Positions 55,717-64,000 of a DNA stretch of 64,000 bases are shown piece after piece. The notes below the pieces were generated by a model. It was not told where the DNA came from, searched no databases, and saw only the letters and a program-made list of their open reading frames with translations. Both the position numbers and the translations under genes were made by a program. Positions within the stretch are counted from its first letter, which is position 1, and each line of letters begins with the position of its first letter. The stretch comes from Butyriboletus loyo (Eukaryota; Basidiomycota; Agaricomycetes; Boletales; Boletaceae): positions 1 through 64,000 of the forward strand of contig JBBPSI010000070.1 of assembly GCA_038093515.1 (NCBI GenBank), read 5' to 3'.

Positions 55717-57439
55717 ATGAGCTGCTGTAGTAACAAAGTGGCCCCAAACGACGAGGCGAACCTGATTCATATCGTGAACGAGGCATACAGCAAGATAAGT
55801 AGAGAAGGTGCCGATCAAGCCTGTACGTGACCCCTTTCCCGAGCGCTCGTACGCTCGTGTGTCCATGTCAGTGACCGTCGAGTTTCCAACTCACAGATGC
55901 CGACCGTGTCGCAAACGCGTTTGGATACACTCCCGAACAGCTTCAGTCGGTCCCAGCCGAATCACATATGGGATTGAGCTGTGGAAATCCCATTGTGGGG
56001 GCCGCGATAAAGGAGGCGAGTGGTACGCTTTTTCCACGAGGCGAATGTCGTCACTGAACTGCTGCATATGTATTATTAGGGAGAGACGGTCCTCGATCTC
56101 GGCTCCGGCGGGGGCGTGGACGTCTTACTCGCTGCTGCCAAAGTGGGTCCGACCGGACAAGTCATTGGGCTAGATAACTCAGACGTAGGTTCCATGAGTC
56201 CAGATGCTCAAAATATGTTGACCTCAGACGAACGCATTAGGATATGATTGCTCGGGCTCGACTCAACGCTGCAGCCAAAGGCCTCAAACCGCCCCATGTC
56301 GCATTCGTAAAGGCGCCATTGACGGGAGATCTGCCGATCGAAAGCAACTCGGTGGATTGCGTTCTGTCTAACTGCGTGATCAACTTGTTGCCACCTGCGG
56401 GTAAACTCAAGGTGATGCAGGAAGTGTACCGCGTTCTCAAACCTGGAGGGCGTGTCAACATCGATGACGTACGGTCAGCTATGCGTAGTCATACACAACT
56501 CTGCTCATGCACACACAGATCATAGCCAAGAAATCGTTTCCAGATTCCTTGCGGTCCAACATGGCGATGCATGTTGGTTGCATATCCGGCGCCATACCGG
56601 TTCAGGACTATCGAGCGTTGATGCAGGACGCGGGCTTCAAAGGTGGGTCAATGTTGGAAAAAGTGATGTTACTGATATCGAATTTATGTTGCCAGATGTT
56701 TCATTCCAGGGGAATCAGAGTGACCTCAATGTCTACGGTCTGACTGGATGCTGCGCGACATCTGCTCCCACTGACATTGAAGATTTGAACGAATGGGCCG
56801 GTGAGCACCGCGATAGTAGCGTATCGTTCGCACTGACCAACATCCTCAAAAGAGTCCTACCACACGTATGCTACGAAGGGCGGCAGCTCTGCTGCCGCTA
56901 ACTCGATCCCGGGATCCGCTCTCAAGAATTGGTGGGACGCGTACCCGGCTCCGGCGTCATCCCCGAGTCATTTGGAGTGCGGAGAGGTCGCAGATCTCAT
57001 CAAAAATCCGGAACTCGGGGAGAAGGATTTTGTTGTAGTTGACGTAAGGAGCGATGACCATACGGTGGGTGTCTCGCCATCGACTATCGTGCGTTTGCCC
57101 GAAGGTAACGATCGATTAGGGAGGTCATGTCCGCGGAAGCGTCCAGCGAGCGGCTGAAACGTTTTATGATGACCTATCCAAGTTTTATGAGGAACACGAA
57201 GGGACAAAACAGGTGATCTTCTACTGTGGAAGCTCCAATGGTCGGGGGCCGCGGTGTGCTAAATGGTATTTTCATAACCGGCATTGGAGGGGTTCTGGTT
57301 CACCGAGTGTCTGTTTAGGTACCAGGACTATTTGGATCAAGAAGGAAACACCAAGTCGAAAGCGTTCGTGATGGCGGGTGGTGCGAAGAAATGGGTATCG
57401 TCATATAAGGAACAGGGGGATTTGGTGGATTATGACTGA
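55717..57439 (+). CDS. Arsenite methyltransferase fused to a Cdc25/Acr2-like rhodanese domain
   Basis: The N-terminal part is an ArsM/AS3MT-type enzyme that transfers methyl groups from S-adenosylmethionine to arsenite in the cytosol. Start [23 protein letters not shown] motif [20 protein letters not shown] with GLDNS as the acidic end of strand 2. The three cysteines expected of ArsM are visible: in [10 protein letters not shown], in [12 protein letters not shown] and in [14 protein letters not shown]. After [20 protein letters not shown] the frame continues without stop into a rhodanese domain: [27 protein letters not shown] and the active loop [18 protein letters not shown]. That loop is C-x5-R followed by GPR as in Cdc25 and yeast arsenate reductase Acr2. 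It ends [13 protein letters not shown] at 57439. Seven or so introns are seen; one (after AAIKE) has a GC donor. The fusion suggests linked arsenate reduction and arsenite methylation. Confidence 0.85.
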
Positions 57440-58641
57440 GAATCCCGGGTGTTTGACCTGTCGAAATCTGAGCCTGGGGAAGAACCTCTATCATGTTCAT
57501 TAATTTGTGATGGCTGCGGAATAGATGCCAAGAGCCGGCTCCATTAGTCATGAAGACTTATTCACAGTGTGATCGCAACCTCTGCATGTGCTCGGATGGG
57601 GCGCCACATATGTCGAAAAACGTCACTCTGTTGCGACAAAAGCACCCGAGATCTATCCTTTGAGGGTCGACTTGGGTTGGCGGCAGAGATGACAGATATT
57701 GGTGTCGAGATCGTCGTCATCGAAGGTGGTGAAGCGGGATAATATGCCGTATTCTCCGCGGCCGCGCGCAGGAGAGACCGAGCTAGAAGCTGATCTACAG
57801 AAACGGCGCGACGGAAACAACCGGGAGGACTAGTGAAATCCTGGACAAGAAAATGCTGCGGTAGCCTCTAGAGGATCAATCAACTCAAACACGTCGGTAT
57901 GGATACGGGGACCAGTCGCCTGTCAGCTTGACCAGGCACTGGGGTTGAGGTATCGATTGATAAAAGGACGGTGCGCTCGGAGCGCGGGACTAACCTGCGT
58001 GGGCTTCGGAGTCGACCCTTGGAACAGGGCACCAACTTCTGACGCGGCAGTTCGTGAACGTGTGCCGGCTCAGCAAGCGTGTTGCGGCATTGTCTAGGCT
58101 GAAGTACGGGCAGAGCAGGGCAAGTTTTCTCTCGGTCGTCGGCCATGAGGCGTCCTCGAGGTCGCCGCCATCAAGCAGACCGACGTTTTACCCTTGCGGA
58201 GTTACTGCTTCCAGTTAGAGTAGCACCACCGCATTTGCCGACGGGGCATGCTGTTATCGCAGTGAATTGATGTTGAAGCGAGCGGGGGGGGGAGGAGTGC
58301 CCCAGTTAAGCAAGTCGTCTCCAAAGTCACTGCTGATTTGAAACAGGACGTGGATTCGATGATTCGACGGTTACCGGCTGTGATGTCTCTAAAAAGACGT
58401 CGTCCGGCGATTGTTGAGGCGCGCAAGTCCGGCAAGTTTAGTTTCGGTGGGAACAGACCGGCCGAGAAAGCTCGACTCTTCCATTCCATTGCCCAGTTGC
58501 CAAAGAGAGAATAAAGCACCACCCTCGCTCGGTCGACCTGCTGTCAGCTCTAACACCATTCTTCCTCCATCACGTCCCCAGTCCTTGATCCATTCCCCAC
58601 ATCGTTGATAGTCTACCAGTATCATCGGATCATTAGCCGCC
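57440..58641. other. Intergenic region between the arsenic gene and HMG gene 3
   Basis: No gene recognised. A G-run of about 10 lies at 58283-58292. Minus-strand frames (58146-57880; 58649-58389) have no motif. The right part must contain the HMG gene 3 promoter and leader, which is C/T-rich near 58540-58610. Confidence 0.35.
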
Positions 58642-60485
58642 ATGCCCACGATCCTCGAACCTGATGTTCTTCAATGCAACTTGGACGACGACGGTATGCT
58701 TTTTCTGCTCTTTGAAGTCTTCATCAGCCATCCTCATCAATGACCTTATCAGACGGGATGCCTCCCCTCGTCGACAACCCGAATCCATCAATGACGTTTA
58801 CCTTCTTCACCGACATGACACCTATCACTGCCCTGAGTGCGGATCCCACCTTTCCGTTCGAAACAGTCTGGGAGAACCCAGTCCCAACTCCCACATCTCC
58901 CGCCGACTTCGCCGAGCTCCCTGAGACACGGGTAGACTTCCAAGGACCCGACCGCGCGAGCCACGGCAAGAAGCGAGACGCCTCTTATATCCCACGCCCG
59001 CCCAACGCCTTCATTCTCTTCAGATCTTCTTTCATCCGTAGCCAGCAAGTGCCGGAGAAGGTGGAGGGAAACCATAGCACTCTCTCAAAGATCATCGGTA
59101 AGCATTTTGGGCTTGTCGTCTTAACTCGTGTGGCATCATGACTGCACTACAGGTAAATATTGGAAGACGCTTCCTTGTGAAGAGAGGGAGATCTGGGAGG
59201 CAAAGGCGCTCGTCGCACAGGCGGAACATAGGAAACGATACCCCGACTGGCGTTTCAGACCCGGAGCTAATGCGCTTGCCAAGCTCAAAGTCAAGGACGG
59301 TCCTCAGAATCGAAAACGAGCTAGTCAGGCTGGACGAAAGGCCAAGGGAGATCCCACGAACAAGAAAGCGAAAAGTGGCGACGAGAGATGTGCGGTAATT
59401 GCCGATCTTTTGGTCGAAGGGAAGACAGGAGTGGATCTAGAGGATGCGGTGAGACGATGGGAGGACAGTGCCGGTAGAGGGCTTGGTGGACAGAATGGCC
59501 TCTGCAAAGATGGAACTAGAACTGAGAAGGAGGACGGAGATGAACAATGGGGAGTGGCGGTGGCAAACGAAGTCGAAACGCATGGGAAGGTCGTTTCTAC
59601 CACAGTCCCCGCTCTGGCTGGCGACCCAGGGTCCATCCAGGCGAATAGGTGCGATGGTTATATCCCCCCTCAAACCCGTGCTCAAACTCCCGACGCCTCT
59701 CATGACGAGCGTTTCCGGATCCCACTCACGGCGATGTTCAAGCGTTCGCTCTCTGCTCCAGCGGGTCAATCCTCGGACCAGGAATCCTCTCACCATCGCC
59801 ACAGCTCGCTTGATAGCGTCTTCGCCAACGTCTCGTACGACATCGCGGAGTCTCGACAGAGCGTGTGCTCATCATTCAATGGTGAACAAACAGAAGACCT
59901 TACCCATTCCGTACCAGGGGATTCTATCGGATGTCTCTCTCCCCTGGTGCTTCCATCCGTACTTAGAGAAGGCGTACCGGCGCGCTGGAACGACGTGAGT
60001 ATTGGTCTGATGTCGGTTATCGATATTATCTCTTAAGCACGTAATCATCACAGCCGTATAATCTCCTCGAGACATCAATCGGACTTCCCCCCTCCCCCGA
60101 TTGCCCAGGGTTGACCTATACCCTCTACACGCCCGCCGTCTCTCCTGTCGAAGACCAATCCCTCGCGGCTTACAACTTTTGTTCCACGAGCGGAGACTTT
60201 GATAAAGGATTATCCCCTGCTTATACCCGAGACACGCAGAACGCGTATTGTGCGCCGAAGAGCTGGGCAGAGTGCACAGTTCTGCCCGAGCAGATGCCTA
60301 TCTTCATCAACGAATACGCAGGCACGACGAACGTTTACGATTGGTGCGTGCCAAACTATGGCGCTTACGAAGACGGTACGAACGCTTCATACCACTATCC
60401 CGACGACAACGATCAGTTTGGCGGACTCGGAAACGATTGCATCCGTGTTCACGGGGGGGATTGCCTGCCTGCCGTTGCGTACTGA
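58642..60485 (+). CDS. MATA-type HMG-box transcription regulator, HMG gene 3
   Basis: The start MPTILEPDVLQCNLDDD at 58642 joins by a gtatgc...tcag intron to GMPPLVDNPNPSMTFTFFTD. The HMG box reads DASYIPRPPNAFILFRSSFI, then EGNHSTLSKIIG, an intron gtaagc...acag, and KYWKTLPCEEREIWEAKALV and HRKRYPDWRFRPGANALAK. The intron sits between helices 1 and 2 of the box. A basic region (RKRASQAGRKAKGD; NKKAKSGD) may be a nuclear localisation signal. A long Ser-rich part follows. A third intron (gtgagt...cag, ending near 60052) leads to PYNLLETSIGLPPSPDCPGL and a Tyr/Asn-rich end with GGLGNDCIRVHGGDCLPAVA. Length is roughly 560 residues. It is closest to HMG gene 1 in the box. A role in mating or fruiting control is inference. 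Confidence 0.82.
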
Positions 60486-63400
60486 GAAAATATAACCCAT
60501 AGAGAACCCACGCTTTCGAGTGGCTGCCTTGTACAGGAGGGAACGTTTACCCCTTCGGTTTTGACATGCTTAGACTGATACCATGATCTCCAAAGTTCTT
60601 TCATCTATGTAACGTCTTCCTCCCTATGCGCTCCGATGTTTGTTTTTTTTGTCCTTGCCAGTGTCTGGCATCATGTGCTCCTCCTGTTTCTTGATCGTTG
60701 TATACTTGTCTCGTGCTCGTTGCGCTTACCCTGTTTTGTGCTTTGGTTCGTGATGTACAGTACCAGATCCGAACGATGTGTATATGTGTGTGTGTATATG
60801 GTCGAAGAACGCGTGAGGCTGAGGCTTCATGCGGGTTGCATCATGTTTTTAGCGCTTCTCAGGAGCGAGAGGCTAGCGTGTAACTATACTTGGTTTCATT
60901 TTAACCATCTTTTTTTTTCTCGGACCCGAGATGATGATGATGATGATGATCCTCGTAGTTCGGGAGTCAAGGCTGCACTAGGTGTTATGAGACCACTGCA
61001 TCGTGATCAAGGTTTGATATCATATGTGTGTATGTATATATATATATATATGTAGTGGCACCACCGCAATGGTGTGTCCAAGGCCCAAACGAGGGCACAG
61101 TAGTGACTAGCTCGTATACCCGGATGACTCTGACTCTATGCATCTCCTGGCCCCCTGGGGGGGAGGGGGAGGGGGAGGGGGAGGGGGAGGGGGGTCCGAC
61201 TAAGAGCTCAGGTGCTGATCAGAGTCGATGGGAGAAAAAAAACGTATGTAAGAATCTGGCAAGGCAAGTCCGAATGCTCGACGCTCGTTGACCTAGTAGC
61301 TGACAAGACCTGAACTCGGCGCGATCATAATTCCGACGAGCCGTCGAGCCGGTGTCGAAGAGAGAATGGTACACGTCAGACGTATATACAGTATGTACTA
61401 AAGAGCTTGGTAGCTTGGTAGCTCGGTCAGGGTCAGGCAAAAAAAAAAAAAAAAAACCCCCCGATCGATAATCCTGCCGTCGCTCGAAACCGAAAGGGTA
61501 AACCCTACATGAGATCCGAACGTGTTTCCGACGAGGTACGTGGAACAGCGATAGTATAGTGATTCGCGTCAAAAGCTGAACACACATGCGGTCGCAGTAC
61601 GCACTTGAAATCCCAGAGATGATGAATGTCATTACAACGCGAGCTCGACCTAGGTTCGTCTGGCGGATTTTCCGCTCACGTTCGGGACGTCCCTCCCGTG
61701 TTCCCATAGCATATGCTCTGGAGTTGCCGTGCTCCCAAACCTTACCTGGGCATTCAGGTCTTCCGTGTAAGGTCTTTCTGTGTCGTGGATCTACTGTAAA
61801 TGCACGAGGTTCTGCAGAGTGTCCACGAGCGCTGAGTGGTTGGTCAGAAATGGATAGGTAGTGTGATCGACACCGGCAGTGTGGATACGCAGACAGCGGT
61901 CGTCAACTTCCCGCTCAGAGAAGATAACGGAGAACGATGGCGGTTAATCAAGGTCAGCCAAGATCACGATATAAGAAAGGGAATCAGTATCATGTTTTTT
62001 TTTTGGCTTGGCTTGGCTACCCAAATGTTGACTTCTGCGGGTGATGTCGCGTAAAATGTCTTTGGAATGTTTCGACTCCCAAGCCTTGTCAGAAATGAAC
62101 ATCTGTGACATCCGCGATTCCGCCGACGTTGTTTCGGGCCCGCCTCTGGATCTGAAGTATGATCTTGTCGATGAGAGGTCGTTCATGGCAACACTGCACT
62201 GCTCTCGTCCTCTGCCAGTGGCATGGCGTCCACTCGTCCAACCTACATCAGAGCCGATGGTACACCACGAAAAGAGAATTTTGAGAACAAACCCTAATTC
62301 GTTCCCTTGCTTTGATCCGATCATGCCATGTTCGCATCCATGCATACCCAGTGCGAGAAGTTCAGATACGCATTCTCGAACGTTTTGCGTGCGGTCTTTG
62401 AGTGCTTTCCTCGTCCCATATCTTGGGCCCAAAGATGAATTCACGACAGGAATCATCTGGTGGTCTGCGAGATGCTCGTCCCGGTGGTAGCATGTCCGTC
62501 CATCTATTCGAACCCTCCATCACTCATCATAGAGCAAACAATCAGTTGTCATTGTCTCCCCTGAGCCAGCTAAACCTGCACCTTGGACAGATTTTTAACA
62601 CTAATAGAAATGCGGCAAATCGTTAAACGACAGATGCTGCGTATAAACCCGTTGTCGATCGATTTCTGGTGCTCACTTGGTTAAAACAGCTTGACAGCAT
62701 GTCCCTTGCGAGTCTCTCAGGCTCGACAAGGAGGTAGAGAAAGCTGTCGAAGATTCTTTGGGTGACGTCTCCGATCTGAATTCCATATTTCACGCTCCTC
62801 TACGCATCCTGAATGCGCAGGTGAAGTTTGGGGGTATGACAACTCCTGAGCATATGCTATAGGAACGCAGGAGGGATCTTCCGAATGTAAAAGAACAACC
62901 CGCTCGACGAACGTAGGTTGAGCTTATGTCATTGGGGTTATAACAACTTCAGCGTACGTACCGTAAACGAAGATGAGTACTTGACTGGATTTGCTATCAT
63001 TCTCAATATCCCGCATCGAAGACACATACCGAGGCTTCGATTCTCGCGGCATGATTTGCGCTTCCCAACACAAACGGGAATATTGGTCCCGTTGTTCCTT
63101 TGAACAGGTATTGCGTTTCCATCCGTTCTTGGGTTCCATCTCGCGGGCACGACTGTCCGTCGGTTACATGGCTCACGTCCGTCGGGTCGCAACCGACTGT
63201 ATTCGTGTCGTTTGCTGGTCCCAGATAGTAAGTGGAAATGCGTGTTGTTTATTCTAGAGCGTGGGGAGATGAGATGCCTGGGATCCAAGTTTCGACTGGT
63301 TTCCATTGGTCTACCCACGGAATAGTACTTGCGTGACAGGCCAAGGAGCGCGGTCATCATATCATCGTCATGCTGTTTACCAGTGACTTTGTCCGTGTAC

Positions 63401-64000
63401 GATGTTGTGCAAGTTCTTGGGCGGCCAACGTGTGCAATTGTCTCCACATTGTAATTGAATTTGGAGAGCAAGGAACTGCGTAGTCATGGTAAGTTGTCAA
63501 CGAGCACCGCAGTTTGCCTCAGACTCTTTCCAGGGTTCACGTGACGACGTGAACCAGAGATTACTTCATAATGGGCTTGTTCCAAACTGGCTTAACACTC
63601 GATGCGTTGTGAGGCAGTAGTGACAGCTTTGAACACTTGGGGTCACCTTGGCGATTCCTCCGACGGAAGAGTTCGGCTTCCAGTGAAGCTTGTCGAGCAC
63701 AAATGGACACCCGCCGGCACTCTTCTTGTTCTTGGCCTTTCAACGACTACGAAGTACCCATCCGTAATCTGACAGACCATTTCTTTGTTTGTTTCTATAC
63801 TTACCTGACAGGAGGACCTTGCTTAGCGACCTCGCAGTTTACCAGAATGGGCGTCTCGGACACTTGAAGCACTTCCCTGCATGTGCCTGATGCGTCCTAC
63901 ACCATAGGCAATAATCCCGAGTTCAAGTTGCCCAATCTGTCGCCTGCCAACCCCCATTGTCTATCACATCGCGGTGATGCATACAGCGGCCACAATCTTT
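60486..64000. other. No recognised gene; simple repeats
   Basis: Contains a GAT trinucleotide run (about 60932-60952), a TA run (61033-61050), a G-rich GGGGGA repeat (61157-61194), an A-run of about 18 (61440-61457) and a T-run (61995-62004). Frames of 140-180 codons at 61944-62490 (both strands) and 63471-62938 (-) have no recognisable motif or splice chain. A gene cut by the window end cannot be excluded near 63.5-64 kb. Confidence 0.35.
61157..61194 (+). repeat. G-rich (GGGGGA)n microsatellite
   Basis: A run of G7, then repeats of A plus G5, ending in G6. Six or so G-tracts of five or more bases separated by single A residues satisfy the classical G-quadruplex pattern on the plus strand. 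It lies about 670 bp downstream of HMG gene 3. Confidence 0.85.

Noticed and set aside
61944..62490. A gene of about 150-170 codons near 62 kb
   Set aside because: Both strands are open over the same stretch with no motif, no splice-consistent neighbours and no similarity to anything recognised.

Overview
The window is nuclear DNA of a filamentous fungus, most likely a basidiomycete of the Agaricomycetes. Genes are split by many short introns of about 45-70 bp with GT-AG ends and CTGAC/CTAAC-like branch sites. The families fit: condensin subunit 3, BUB3, a fungal auxin-efflux-carrier protein, MATA-type HMG-box regulators, BTB and WD40 expansions, and retroelement tails of agaricomycete type. 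I cannot name the species. No rRNA, tRNA or CRISPR array was recognised.

Layout. 1-3.8 kb is retrotransposon debris: two LTR-like sequences in opposite orientation, a broken copia-type gag start, two long ORFs of unknown family and a third LTR-like sequence ending about 30 bp from the end of the condensin gene. 3.8-10.8 kb holds two intact divergent genes: condensin subunit 3 (-) and an auxin efflux carrier family transporter (+). 11-22 kb is an array of decaying segmental duplications: a LINE tail, three copies of a WD40 propeller gene (two largely intact, one clearly dead), and three short fragments of the neighbouring transporter gene. A further disrupted unit lies at 27.7-28.9 kb. 22.1-24.6 kb contains a separate tandem duplication without a recognised gene.

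24.6-34.4 kb is a cluster of three BTB/POZ genes, two of them very similar, whose C-terminal tails differ. 34.6-42.7 kb holds two HMG-box regulator genes on either side of the spindle-checkpoint gene BUB3. 42.7-49.9 kb is gene-poor and rich in homopolymer tracts. 49.9 kb starts an HhH-GPD DNA glycosylase. 53.3-54.5 kb is a multi-exon gene of an uncharacterised family. 55.7-57.4 kb is an arsenite methyltransferase fused to a Cdc25/Acr2-like rhodanese domain. 58.6-60.5 kb is a third HMG-box gene. The last 3.5 kb shows only simple repeats.

The housekeeping genes (condensin, BUB3, glycosylase) are intact and look single-copy here. The WD40, transporter-fragment and BTB blocks are the accessory part, shaped by repeated local duplication. 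The three HMG genes in 25 kb and the arsenic methyltransferase-rhodanese fusion are the most functionally suggestive features. Exon borders were read by eye, so total protein lengths are approximate.
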